A stretch of DNA of 35,267 nt from IMG/VR virus record IMGVR_UViG_3300025151_000136, positions 1 to 35,267 of that record; one strand, 5' to 3'. Below the pieces are notes generated by a model. That model saw only the letters and a list, made by a program, of their open reading frames with translations. It searched no databases and was not told the origin of the DNA. Positions within the stretch are counted from its first letter, which is position 1; each line of letters begins with the position of its first letter. The translations under genes were made by a program, and so were the position numbers. Origin of the DNA: a virus. This document shows, piece after piece, positions 1 to 7,835 of this stretch.

Positions 1-26
1 TGATGTGTAAAGAAAGAGGAATAAGA

Positions 27-101
27 ATGAAGATAGGAAAGATATACTACAATCAAGGTAGTATTTATTGGAGGAATGAAAATGATAAAACAAGAAAGTA
101 A
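27..101 (+). CDS. Possible 24-aa micro-ORF
   Basis: A short ORF starts at ATG 27 behind an AGAGGAATAAG ribosome-binding-like stretch and overlaps the next gene by 20 bases. The peptide is basic and aromatic with no recognisable domain. It is listed because the block is otherwise gap-free and translationally coupled; it may not be real. The first 26 bases show only stop codons and probably the tail of an upstream gene. Confidence 0.25.
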   Translation: MKIGKIYYNQGSIYWRNENDKTRK

Positions 102-339
102 TGTAGAGTTTAGGGTGATTATTGATGAAGAAATGCCACCCTTAGTAATAACGATGAATGATGATGACAAAGTGAAACTGGTTTTGAACCAAAAGTATTT
201 GATTTGGCTTGCACTAAATAGAAAGACAATTGGTGGATTACCCGAAGCACTTTTTGGTAAGATAGACTTACTTCTAGATGGATATCTGAGAGAACAAAGA
301 AGTGTAGAACTATTTGATAGTGAAGGTGACTTACAATGA
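82..339 (+). CDS. Hypothetical 85-aa protein
   Basis: I do not recognise this small acidic protein. The N-terminal half alternates hydrophobic and acidic residues as in beta strands (FRVIIDEEMPPLVITM); the second half is helical. An ATG at 76 is in frame, but the GGAGG at 70-74 is correctly spaced (7 bases) only for the ATG at 82, so 82 is chosen. It overlaps the next gene by ATGA, so the two are probably co-translated. Confidence 0.6.
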   Translation: MIKQESNVEFRVIIDEEMPPLVITMNDDDKVKLVLNQKYLIWLALNRKTIGGLPEALFGKIDLLLDGYLREQRSVELFDSEGDLQ

Positions 340-575
340 GTGAAGATATAACAGAGAATATTAAGGAACTAACTGAAAAAATTAGAACCGCAGTAGAGTT
401 TCCCTCACAAATGGTAACAGAATGTATGGAACATATTATGAAAATTGATGCTACGATTCAGCAGTTGGCTAAAGAATCAAGGCATTTAACTTTAGTAACA
501 TTATCTAGAATACAAATACTAATGACTGAGATGGGCGATACTGTTGAATCAATGGGAGAAGATTCAGATGAATGA
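336..575 (+). CDS. Hypothetical helical 79-aa protein
   Basis: Almost entirely predicted helix, with acidic ends and amphipathic heptad-like spacing, consistent with a small coiled-coil or adaptor protein. No family recognised. Its ATG overlaps the stop of the gene before it, and its own stop overlaps the start of the gene after it. Confidence 0.55.
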   Translation: MSEDITENIKELTEKIRTAVEFPSQMVTECMEHIMKIDATIQQLAKESRHLTLVTLSRIQILMTEMGDTVESMGEDSDE

Positions 576-1707
576 TATAGATAATGAAAGAAACTTGAAA
601 AGAGGTAATAATTATCCTGCTTTAACATCAAGATTACTGAACTTATCTGTATCAGATGACTACGAGATTGCAAAGAAGGAATGGAGAATAACTGGTAAAG
701 TTTGGAAGAAATCTCCTGTCGGTAGATATAGAGATATTATTCTAAATCATCCTAGTGGACATCCACATCATTGTCTTTGTGGCAAAGATATAGTCTATCA
801 CTTTGAGATAGAGAATACTGAAAACGGAGTTAAAGAAATAGTAGGTTCAACTTGCATTAACAACTGGATGGTTCTAAGGCATATGTCTGAGACCCTTAAC
901 ATTCCAATGTCTGCTATCACGGAAGAAAAGATAGAACAATGGAAGAATATTGCAGTTCAAACTCTAATCAAAGAAGCATGGTGGGATGAAGAAGGTGAAG
1001 AGTTCACAAAGTTGTTTGATGAAATCAAAGACTTAGATTTGAGAATGAATGTAAAGAAGACTGCAAAGAAGTATTATGATAATGTCTTGAAGGAATATCG
1101 CCCTGTAACTTATCTTAGAAAAACAAGTTCAGGTAAGTTTGGTCGTGATGATTACAACATGGCTTCTATTGTTTGGAGGTGGAATCACCCTGATAACAAG
1201 AAGGCACAGAGTAAGACTAGAGGTTATCCTAACCAAAAACTACTGAATGATATGGATTTGTTTTCAATATACATTGATGAATATCTAGAGAAAGCAGGTA
1301 TCGAGGACAAGTATGTTGAAGATAGAAAGGCATTCCTAGAAAACTTAAACTTGGAAGTTAAGGATAAAATGAGTAAACTAAGAGAACATGACATCCGAGA
1401 ACGTAAGTTCTTAGAAGCATGTCTTTACTTTGGTTTCCCTGCTTTCGATTCATATGAAGATGGTTCAAACCAATGGGAACGTTCATTTTTACACGATATG
1501 AAGCGTTTATTCATTCGCGGTGGTGAGCCATCTGAAAGACAAGCCGAAAGATTAAAGGAGATTTTACTTACAGGTAAGACTGCTAAGGCGACAGAGAAGC
1601 AAGTAGCGTTTTTGAAGTCATTAGGTTATCAAGAAGGAGATTCACTTACCAAGAAAGAAGCATCAGCGAAAATTGATGAATTGAAAACTAGTAATTGGAG
1701 GAATTAA
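568..1707 (+). CDS. Phage-type Cys-motif protein with C-terminal helical repeats (379 aa)
   Basis: The start at ATG 568 is chosen over an upstream TTG at 544 because it forms the ATGA-type overlap usual in this operon. Residues 60-100 carry a His/Cys cluster (HPHHCLCGK, then STCINNW; C69, C71, C96) followed by IEN...VGSTCI, a pattern I have seen in phage proteins of unknown role; it probably binds a metal. The C-terminal 60 residues hold two copies of an S/T-E-(R/K)-Q-x-x-x-L-K helical motif (SERQAERLKEIL, then TEKQVAFLKSLGY), the second followed by LTKKEASAKIDEL, a small module found at the ends of nucleic-acid-associated phage proteins. The role is unknown; nucleic-acid binding is an inference. 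Confidence 0.7.
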   Translation: MNDIDNERNLKRGNNYPALTSRLLNLSVSDDYEIAKKEWRITGKVWKKSPVGRYRDIILNHPSGHPHHCLCGKDIVYHFEIENTENGVKEIVGSTCINNWMVLRHMSETLNIPMSAITEEKIEQWKNIAVQTLIKEAWWDEEGEEFTKLFDEIKDLDLRMNVKKTAKKYYDNVLKEYRPVTYLRKTSSGKFGRDDYNMASIVWRWNHPDNKKAQSKTRGYPNQKLLNDMDLFSIYIDEYLEKAGIEDKYVEDRKAFLENLNLEVKDKMSKLREHDIRERKFLEACLYFGFPAFDSYEDGSNQWERSFLHDMKRLFIRGGEPSERQAERLKEILLTGKTAKATEKQVAFLKSLGYQEGDSLTKKEASAKIDELKTSNWRN

Positions 1708-1708
1708 A

Positions 1709-1987
1709 ATGAGTAAGAAAAAGACAGAAGAAGAAGCAGTTGAAGTAACAGAAGAAGTAGTGGTGGAGCAAACACCCGTAAATACATTGCAAGAAGATTT
1801 CAATCGTCTTCTAGAATATGCTAAGAGTTTAGAAGGGATTATTCAGGCATTGAGACAGAAGATTGAAGTTTACGAGTCAATGCAGATACAACTCCTCGGT
1901 GATAAGAAAGAACTGAAAAGTTACATATTGTCGTTAGAGAACACGCTCAAGGAGCGAGACAATCAACAAAGTCTTGAACATAGTTGA
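1709..1987 (+). CDS. Coiled-coil protein, 92 aa
   Basis: The N-terminal 25 residues are Glu/Val-rich and low complexity. From about residue 26 to the end there is a long amphipathic helix with leucines at heptad spacing (LLEYAKSLEGIIQALRQKI), a clear coiled coil. GGAGG with 7-8 bases spacing precedes ATG 1709. It may be a small scaffold or oligomerisation protein; no family assigned. Confidence 0.6.
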   Translation: MSKKKTEEEAVEVTEEVVVEQTPVNTLQEDFNRLLEYAKSLEGIIQALRQKIEVYESMQIQLLGDKKELKSYILSLENTLKERDNQQSLEHS

Positions 1988-2012
1988 ACTGAAAAAAAAG
2001 GAAGTAATAAAA

Positions 2013-2213
2013 ATGAAATTGCGAATAATGAATGAAACAGGCCACACTGAACTAGAAGTATCTAGTGCAGAGATGATTGAACAGATAGCAGAACACCCAA
2101 CTCATTGGGTCTATGTTAACGGTGACATGGTAAGCAGAGAAAACATAACCAACATAGATTGGTCAACTGTTGACAATGTTAACCTAGTACCTGCAATCGT
2201 CGGCGGTTGTTAA
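2013..2213 (+). CDS. Ubiquitin-like / ThiS-MoaD-like beta-grasp protein ending in Gly-Gly-Cys (66 aa)
   Basis: The 66 residues match the size of ThiS and archaeal SAMP/MoaD proteins. The order is strand (MKLRIMNETG), strand (TELEVSS), helix (AEMIEQIAEHP), strand (THWVYVNGDMV), a turn, and a final strand NVNLVPAIVGGC. The end VPAIVGG closely resembles the C-terminal hydrophobic strand plus Gly-Gly of MoaD/ThiS/SAMP, where the last Gly is adenylated by an E1-like enzyme. One extra Cys follows the GG, so a C-terminal trim would expose it. ATG 2013 is chosen (AAGGAAG upstream); a TTG 13 codons earlier adds only a lysine-rich stretch. Partners in the window are the E1-like gene at 6728 and the JAMM peptidase at 8651. 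It could be a protein modifier, a sulfur carrier or both. Confidence 0.62.
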   Translation: MKLRIMNETGHTELEVSSAEMIEQIAEHPTHWVYVNGDMVSRENITNIDWSTVDNVNLVPAIVGGC

Positions 2214-2245
2214 GTCTAAAATAAATAGTCGGATTAACAAGAAAC

Positions 2246-2346
2246 CCCACTAGTTTTCTCTAGTGGGAGGTAACTACTATATGTTGTACTACACACCATA
2301 GTAGTCCTAGCATCGGGGCAGATGCCAAGAAGGTGAGAAGCCTTCT
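2246..2346 (+). ncRNA. Stem-loop-rich leader before the RNR gene; possible cis-regulatory RNA
   Basis: The 159-base gap 2214-2372 holds four successive hairpins. H1 pairs CCCACTAG (2246-2253) with CTAGTGGG (2260-2267). H2 pairs ACTACTAT (2273-2280) with ATAGTAGT (2298-2305). H3 pairs GCATC (2310-2314) with GATGC (2321-2325). H4 pairs AGAAGG (2328-2333) with CCTTCT (2341-2346). A TATA-like AAAATAAAT lies near 2218-2226, about 25 bases before H1, so a transcript could start at the first stem. I looked for B12-box and tRNA signatures and saw none, so it matches no RNA class I know. Control of the B12-dependent RNR or a stable ncRNA are possibilities. Confidence 0.45.
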
Positions 2347-2360
2347 AAAATCACTTATAA

Positions 2361-2375
2361 GGAGAGATAAAATTG
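2361..2375 (+). promoter_or_regulatory. Ribosome-binding site deciding a TTG start for RNR
   Basis: GGAGAG at 2361-2366 lies 6 bases before a TTG at 2373, which is taken as the RNR start. The nearest in-frame ATG choices are further from the site. The leader hairpins end at 2346, leaving this site unpaired in the drawn structure. Confidence 0.5.
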
Positions 2376-4274
2376 AAATTAGGAAATGATGTATTAGCAG
2401 AAGTCGTAGCGAATATGAAGTATGCTAAATGGTTAGAAGCAGAACAACGAAAAGAAACATGGGATGAGGTTTGTGATAGAAATCGAAACATGCATCTCAA
2501 ACATATGAGGCAAACATTAGAGTTAGATTCAGAAACCTATTCTACTATTGCAACTAGGTTATATGATGTATATGATAACTTTGTTAAAACTCAAAAGATA
2601 CTACCGTCAATGCGTTCAATGCAGTTTGGTGGTAAACCAATAGAAGTATCACCAAATAGAATATACAATTGTGCATACTTACCAATAGATAGCACTCTAT
2701 CTTTTAGTGAGTCAATGTTCTTATTGTTAGGTGGAACAGGTGTTGGTTTCTCAGTACAGAAACATCACATTGACAAGTTACCTGTTATTAGAAAACCTAC
2801 TACTGAAAGAACTTATAGATATAAAGTAGCAGACACAATTGAAGGTTGGGCTGAAGCGATTAGAGTTCTTTTTGATAGTTATACTGGTAAGAGAACTACA
2901 ATGCCTAGATTCGACTATTCAGACATAAGACCTTTAGGTGCTAGACTCAAAACAACAGGTGGAAATGCACCCGGCCCTGAACCATTAAAGAAGTGTATTG
3001 TTATCATTCAAGGAATGCTTAACGAGATGGAAGAAGGTCATAAGATTAAACCAATTGAAGCACATGATATGATGTGTTATATTGCTGATACTGTATTAGC
3101 AGGTGGCATTCGTCGTTCTGCTTTAATCAGTTTATTTAGTGCTGATGATAGAGAGATGATTAATGCTAAAGCAGGTAACTTCGCAGCAGAAGGTAATGCT
3201 CAAAGATATAGAGCAAACAATTCAGCAGTTGTATTAAGACATAGAGTTACTGAAGACTTCTTCAAAGAACTAATGTCTAATGTTGCTAATAGTCATTCAG
3301 GAGAACCCGCAGTTTATCTGACTAATGACAAAGATTGGGGTACAAATCCTTGTGTAGAGATTGGATTACGCCCCTATCAATTCTGCAACTTGTGTGAAGT
3401 AAATGTATCTAATATTGAAAGTAAGGAAGACTTACTACAACGAGTAGAAGCAGCAACATTCTTGGGTACAATGCAAGCAACTTATACTGACTTCCACTAT
3501 CTTAGAGAAGTTTGGAGAAGAAACACTGAGAAAGATGCTCTTATTGGAATAGGGATGACAGGTATTGCTAGTAATAAAGTAGATAATTCTTGGTATGCTG
3601 ATGCTGCAAACTTAGTTAAGACAACTAATGCTACTTACGCTAAGATGCTTGGTATTAACAAAGCAGCAAGAACAACTTGTGTCAAACCCGCAGGAACTAC
3701 TAGTTGTGTTTTAGGTACTTCTAGTGGTATTCATGCATGGTATGGTAAGTACTACATTAGGTCAGTTCGTGTAGGTAAGAATGAAGCAATCTATCCTTAC
3801 TTACTAGATAAACTTCCTGATTTAATTGAAGATGAAATAGGTAAGGAAGATGAGAGTGCAGTGCTATCTATACCACAAACTATCCCATACGATTATGTGA
3901 CAACAAGAGCAGATGAAACTGCTTTGGATATGTTAGAACGTGTGAAGTTTGTTTCTGAGAATTGGGTTAAAACTGGTTATCGTAAAGGTAACAATGGACA
4001 CAATGTTTCAGCAACAGTTTATGTTAAACCAACAGAATGGGAACAAGTGATTGAGTGGTTGTGGGATAATAGACATTCATACAATGGTATGTCTTTCTTA
4101 CCTTATGATGGTGGCGAGTATGACCAAGCCCCATTTCAGGAGATAGATGAAGAAAGATATAATGAAATGGTCAAACAACTACATCCAATAGATTTGACCG
4201 AAGTAATAGAATTGGAGGATACCACCAACCTTCAAGGCGAAATCGCTTGTGCAGGTGGAGCGTGTGAGATATAG
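2373..4274 (+). CDS. nrdJ: Class II (adenosylcobalamin-dependent) ribonucleotide reductase
   Basis: Reduces ribonucleotides to deoxyribonucleotides through a cobalamin-generated thiyl radical, supplying dNTPs for viral DNA. C100 (IYNCAYLP) and the FCNLCEV cysteines near 338-341 fit the active-site disulfide pair. GGTGVGFSVQ (120-129) is the conserved finger region. NPCVE at 325-329 matches the Asn-Cys-Glu radical site. PAGTTSCVLGTSSGIH (439-454) is the phosphate-binding segment. The C-terminal CAGGAC (C626, C631) is the CxxxxC shuttle pair of monomeric class II enzymes. At 633 aa it is shorter than the roughly 740-aa Lactobacillus type, and no ATP-cone is visible. No second subunit or activase lies nearby, also fitting class II. 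The start is a TTG. Confidence 0.9.
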   Translation: MKLGNDVLAEVVANMKYAKWLEAEQRKETWDEVCDRNRNMHLKHMRQTLELDSETYSTIATRLYDVYDNFVKTQKILPSMRSMQFGGKPIEVSPNRIYNCAYLPIDSTLSFSESMFLLLGGTGVGFSVQKHHIDKLPVIRKPTTERTYRYKVADTIEGWAEAIRVLFDSYTGKRTTMPRFDYSDIRPLGARLKTTGGNAPGPEPLKKCIVIIQGMLNEMEEGHKIKPIEAHDMMCYIADTVLAGGIRRSALISLFSADDREMINAKAGNFAAEGNAQRYRANNSAVVLRHRVTEDFFKELMSNVANSHSGEPAVYLTNDKDWGTNPCVEIGLRPYQFCNLCEVNVSNIESKEDLLQRVEAATFLGTMQATYTDFHYLREVWRRNTEKDALIGIGMTGIASNKVDNSWYADAANLVKTTNATYAKMLGINKAARTTCVKPAGTTSCVLGTSSGIHAWYGKYYIRSVRVGKNEAIYPYLLDKLPDLIEDEIGKEDESAVLSIPQTIPYDYVTTRADETALDMLERVKFVSENWVKTGYRKGNNGHNVSATVYVKPTEWEQVIEWLWDNRHSYNGMSFLPYDGGEYDQAPFQEIDEERYNEMVKQLHPIDLTEVIELEDTTNLQGEIACAGGACEI

Positions 4275-4604
4275 ATGCTAATTAAAGAGAAGGATTTCCG
4301 CACTTTTGAGTGGGTCATAAAAGAAAGTATAGTATATCCTAGAAGGAGATACTTTGACCAAACTTGGATGATGTATAAGCAGGGAAAGACTTCGTATAGA
4401 GCATTATATCACAACATGCGTTATCTTGTTAAAGGGGGGTTTAGTTCTTTCGAAACTATGGAAGAACTAGCCTCCCAAATAGAAAGAGATGCATGGTATC
4501 TTCATAATTATGGAGATGCTAAATATTGGGAAAATAATAAAAGGAATGATAAAAATGGTAAAAGTAAAAATAACAATCCCCTCAGTAGGGGACAATCAGA
4601 ATAG
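4275..4604 (+). CDS. Hypothetical protein, 109 aa
   Basis: Starts on the base after the RNR stop codon. It is rich in aromatic and basic residues (SIVYPRRRYFDQTWMMYKQGK) and looks helical up to about residue 88. The last 20 residues are low-complexity Asn/Lys where it overlaps the next gene by 50 bases. No family recognised; immediate coupling to RNR suggests co-expression only. Confidence 0.55.
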   Translation: MLIKEKDFRTFEWVIKESIVYPRRRYFDQTWMMYKQGKTSYRALYHNMRYLVKGGFSSFETMEELASQIERDAWYLHNYGDAKYWENNKRNDKNGKSKNNNPLSRGQSE

Positions 4605-5856
4605 TTTCATAACAAGTAGTTTTTTGTTTAGGTCTTCAAAGAAGGGTTTGTTTCCAAGAATATGGAGCATTAATCCTAGAACTAAACAATACTATACTAA
4701 TAAGCAAACAATGAATACTTTTGGTGAATTACAGTTTCAGGTGTCTAGACCAACTCTCTCTAATCTTAGAGGAGAACAAGACCCTGTTCTAACAAACACC
4801 GCTTCATTGCTTACTAATATTCTATTGACTAAGGTTCAGAACACTAACTTTCTAAACACTATCACCTTTAGATATAAAGATGGTGAAAGTATCGTAGTGT
4901 ATGGTCGTAAAGGAACTGGACACCATATTGATGGTGTTAAAATCAGTAAGAAAGATTTGGTAACTACTTTAGGGAAAATAATAATCAGAGCATCTTTTGT
5001 TCGTAGTGTTGACACTATGGATGACTATATTGACAGGGTTATTCATTTTCCTCCTAATGTTCTTCATGCTATTGAAAACAGGAGTAACTATTCGTTCTAC
5101 AACGAGGGTAGGAAACAGGAAGTTCTAATCAATACTAGAGTTATTAGTGAGAATGAATGTGCTTTAGAGATTTCAGAAGGTGTTTGGGGTGCAATTACTT
5201 TGAGGGACTTGAACGTATTCATTAACACGTTTAGATTCAATCAGGCTAAGTCTAAAACTTGGTATAGAGCAACACCTGCTAAGTTATGGGAACTACTAAT
5301 GGGAAACCCACCAACTTCATCTGAGGAGAAGTTGTGTATTGCATGGTTAATGCAAAACAGAAAGCAGAACATGGTTGAAGATAGAGCAACTAAGTTATTG
5401 TTCGATATGGATAATGAGTATCCAAATATCAGTTTAGTTCAATTCAGGAATCCATTGAACAAGGCTCTATTCGTTAGAGGTAAAGTTGCTGATTGGGTTG
5501 TTGTTGATGAAAGAAAGGGTATGAAACTTGGACATCAGAATGTAAATACATATATGATTGGTCGTAAAGGAGGTGGTAAATCTTGGAAGGGTCATTCACT
5601 TACTGGCCCAATTTGTATTGATAATATACATAAGAACTCAAGCATTGGCGACCAACTAACTGCTAGAGCATTAGCCTTAATGAATGATGTTAACTCTTCA
5701 AATAGTATCTATACTATTAGAGATTATGTCAAAGAAAGACTAGCATTAGACCCTAATGAGATTGAAACCGAATGCCGTTTAGATACAACACAGTTGAACT
5801 CTTGGACTCAAGAGAAAGAGGATAAATATAAGCAATGGAAAAAGGTGAATGCATGA
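4555..5856 (+). CDS. Hypothetical protein with a late P-loop-like motif (433 aa)
   Basis: The start at ATG 4555 (AGGAATGATAAAA upstream, MVKVKITIP strand) is preferred over the ATG at 4489, which would deepen the overlap with the previous gene. The first 200 residues look beta-rich. Near residue 346 is IGRKGGGKSW, which fits GxxxxGKS, but it lies in the last quarter, no Walker B follows, and context suggests a glycine/lysine loop rather than an NTPase. The C-terminal 40 residues are charged helix. I cannot assign a function. The gene overlaps the TFB start by ATGA. Confidence 0.6.
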   Translation: MVKVKITIPSVGDNQNSFITSSFLFRSSKKGLFPRIWSINPRTKQYYTNKQTMNTFGELQFQVSRPTLSNLRGEQDPVLTNTASLLTNILLTKVQNTNFLNTITFRYKDGESIVVYGRKGTGHHIDGVKISKKDLVTTLGKIIIRASFVRSVDTMDDYIDRVIHFPPNVLHAIENRSNYSFYNEGRKQEVLINTRVISENECALEISEGVWGAITLRDLNVFINTFRFNQAKSKTWYRATPAKLWELLMGNPPTSSEEKLCIAWLMQNRKQNMVEDRATKLLFDMDNEYPNISLVQFRNPLNKALFVRGKVADWVVVDERKGMKLGHQNVNTYMIGRKGGGKSWKGHSLTGPICIDNIHKNSSIGDQLTARALALMNDVNSSNSIYTIRDYVKERLALDPNEIETECRLDTTQLNSWTQEKEDKYKQWKKVNA

Positions 5857-6731
5857 AGTGTGTAGAGTGTGAATCAACCGATTCTACGTTTGATGATAGA
5901 TTAGGTTATCACATATGTTCTGATTGTGGTCTTGTACTTAATGTCGAAATATTCGAAGAAACATCTAGTGCAACAGAATCAGATTCTAAATACGGAATAG
6001 GTAGTACAATACGATTTGGTGATGGAAGTAAAACGTCTTCAAAATATAACCTAAGACTTAACCACATTAAGACTGAGACAAAGAGTAAGTTTTGGACAGA
6101 AGGTGATATAGCAACACATAATACTTGTATGATGTTTTTATCTCCATATAAACCATACAAACTTTCTCTCAGAAGAGAAGTAGAACACTACTATCAGGAA
6201 CTTCAACGTAATAGAGTACTGGTAGGTTTACCAACAGAAGTTAGGGCAGCAGGTTTAGCATACTTCATCTTAAAGGATGAAAGTATTTTTATCTCGCTCA
6301 AGTCTTTGCAGAAAACATCAGGAGTTCATAGAAGTAAGATAATGAGGGCTTCTAAAAAAATAGCCAAGTTCTATCGTAAGTCCCATATCTTTGGTGTTAG
6401 AGATGTACATGATGTAGTAACAGTATGTTTGGATAAGTCAGGAGCAGATATTAAAGATAGAAACCCTATCTTTGCTTTCGTTGATTATGTTTCTAATTAC
6501 TATGAAACAGTCAATGTCAGGGTTGGTAATGGTGAAATTGCAGGAGCAGTTTACATTGCATGTAAGATGTTAGATTACCCTGTACTACAAAGAGAACTAG
6601 CGTCAACAGTTAACATCAGTGAAGTAACACTGAGAATACACATAAGAAAGATATGTGAATTAATACAGATAGAAAGAACTATCTTGAATAAATATAATGT
6701 AAATGAAATAATAGGAGGAATAAGAATATGA
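5853..6731 (+). CDS. tfb: Transcription initiation factor B (TFB/TFIIB homologue)
   Basis: Recruits RNA polymerase to TBP-bound promoters in archaea. The zinc ribbon has C3, C6, C22 and C25 (MKCVECEST, HICSDCGLV). Residues 40-75 hold the reader/linker region with a typical GSTIRFGDGSK. Two cyclin-like repeats follow: about 90-175 (RVLVGLPTEVRAAGLAYFI) and about 195-290 (GEIAGAVYIACKM, then HTH-like VNISEVTLRIHIRKICELI). The length (292 aa) is close to cellular TFB. ATG 5853 is chosen over 5835 because of GGTGAA spacing and ATGA overlap. A viral TFB probably redirects host polymerase to viral promoters, together with the PC4-like protein at 10961. Confidence 0.88.
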   Translation: MKCVECESTDSTFDDRLGYHICSDCGLVLNVEIFEETSSATESDSKYGIGSTIRFGDGSKTSSKYNLRLNHIKTETKSKFWTEGDIATHNTCMMFLSPYKPYKLSLRREVEHYYQELQRNRVLVGLPTEVRAAGLAYFILKDESIFISLKSLQKTSGVHRSKIMRASKKIAKFYRKSHIFGVRDVHDVVTVCLDKSGADIKDRNPIFAFVDYVSNYYETVNVRVGNGEIAGAVYIACKMLDYPVLQRELASTVNISEVTLRIHIRKICELIQIERTILNKYNVNEIIGGIRI

Positions 6732-7318
6732 GAAAAGTAATGATAATAGGAGCAGGTGGAATTGGGAGTTATTTAGTTGACTTCTTATCTAGGATTGGTA
6801 TCTATGATATAACGGTGTTTGATGATGATAAGTTAGAAGAGAAGAATCTGACATATCAAAACTTTATGCCTGATATGGTAGACCATACTAAGGTTAATGC
6901 TCTCAATAATAGATTGAAGGTTAACGGGTTGAAGCCTATAAACCCTCAACCGTATCAAGTATTAGTAGAGAAGCAATTGAAAGGTTATGACCTAGTAGTT
7001 TGTTGTGCTGATAACTTAGCAGTAAGACGTTTACTATATCGTCAAGGCTATGGTGATGATGCAAAGATAGACTGGTTAGACCTTAGAGCGCAAGGGCGTA
7101 ATGCTGCATTGATTTCCTACAAGGTTAACGAGAATCTTGTTGATGATTTGTTAGCAGGTGCAGAAGGTTCTTTCTCTTGTCAAGGAGGAGAATGGGATGG
7201 TAGCCCTGAAGATGTTAACTGTATGCAAATCGCAATTGCAGGTATTGCAGTACAGTGGATTCAAAGATGGTGGCAATCCCCTGATTACGTTGCAGATAAG
7301 ATGGTGATAAACGTATGA
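6728..7318 (+). CDS. E1-like adenylating enzyme (ThiF/MoeB/UbaA superfamily), minimal form
   Basis: Activates the C-terminal glycine of a ubiquitin-like protein with ATP. A Rossmann P-loop GAGGIGS lies at 8-14, with acidic FDDDKLEEKNL at 31-41. N40 and Q44 stand in the family NLxRQ motif, whose Arg is replaced (NLTYQ). K55 follows. CCADN (92-96) with R100 matches the DxxDNxxxR Mg-ATP site. In PEDVNCMQIAIAGIAVQWI, C165 sits where ThiF-type enzymes carry their reactive Cys before the final helix. At 196 aa it is only an adenylation domain, with no rhodanese or UFD domain. GGAGG precedes ATG 6728, which overlaps the TFB stop. The natural substrate in this window is the GGC-ending protein at 2013. 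Confidence 0.8.
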   Translation: MRKVMIIGAGGIGSYLVDFLSRIGIYDITVFDDDKLEEKNLTYQNFMPDMVDHTKVNALNNRLKVNGLKPINPQPYQVLVEKQLKGYDLVVCCADNLAVRRLLYRQGYGDDAKIDWLDLRAQGRNAALISYKVNENLVDDLLAGAEGSFSCQGGEWDGSPEDVNCMQIAIAGIAVQWIQRWWQSPDYVADKMVINV

Positions 7319-7608
7319 AATGTAGTTTATGTAATAGGGAAATTGAGCAAAGGAAAGACCACACTGGAAGAGTGTATTGGAGCGAAGGAAACAACGCCGC
7401 ACCATACGAAGGTAGATGTTGTGATGTTTGCGACTGTCTCGTTGTTATCCCTACAAGATTGGGATTCGATACAGAACAAGCAGTTGGTTTCGGTAGATTT
7501 TTACTTAGAGAACGTCAAATTAAGTTTAAGTTAATTGAAGAAAATGAAGTAGTTACTCCTGAAATGGTTATGGAGGCTTTACAATCAGGATTAGGTGAAG
7601 AGGAATGA
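7315..7608 (+). CDS. Small phage-type zinc protein (97 aa)
   Basis: The order is CSLC (3-6), NNAAPYEGRCCDVCDC near 27-42, then VVIPTRL. This CxxC ... N-A-x-P ... RCCDxC ... VVIPxRL layout is a recurrent family of small phage proteins of unknown role that surely bind zinc. It overlaps the E1-like gene by ATGA. The position next to E1 might suggest an E3-like or adaptor function, but the family is widespread in phages without E1, so I do not claim it. Confidence 0.65.
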   Translation: MKCSLCNREIEQRKDHTGRVYWSEGNNAAPYEGRCCDVCDCLVVIPTRLGFDTEQAVGFGRFLLRERQIKFKLIEENEVVTPEMVMEALQSGLGEEE

Positions 7609-7835
7609 GAGCAAGTTCAAAAGTACATGTTGAATATGAAGTCTTGAAATATCTAATGGATAAGATTGACTTAACTGAATTAGAAGAGAAGATGTGTCCA
7701 TCAGGCGATAAGACGGCTGAAAAGAGATTTTTAGATGGTGCTGATTCTGTTTCTTCTCTTGTTAACAATATGATTGTTAGGAGATTACACAGGTTGCCGA
7801 AGAAACATCCTGCATATAAGGAGAAATCAGAATGA
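7605..7835 (+). CDS. Hypothetical helical protein, 76 aa
   Basis: Charged and mostly helical (YEVLKYLMDKIDLTELEEKM), with a basic C-terminus (RRLHRLPKKHPAYKEK). No family recognised. ATGA overlaps at both ends place it in the tightly coupled string between the E1-like and JAMM genes. Confidence 0.5.
   Translation: MRASSKVHVEYEVLKYLMDKIDLTELEEKMCPSGDKTAEKRFLDGADSVSSLVNNMIVRRLHRLPKKHPAYKEKSE

Noticed and set aside
2246-2346. Cobalamin riboswitch or tRNA
   Set aside because: No B12-box or conserved cobalamin core, and no T-loop or CCA-type acceptor pairing could be drawn; kept only as an unclassified structured leader.
7315-7608. RING-type E3 ligase
   Set aside because: The cysteine order matches a common small phage zinc family and lacks the C3HC4 spacing of RING.
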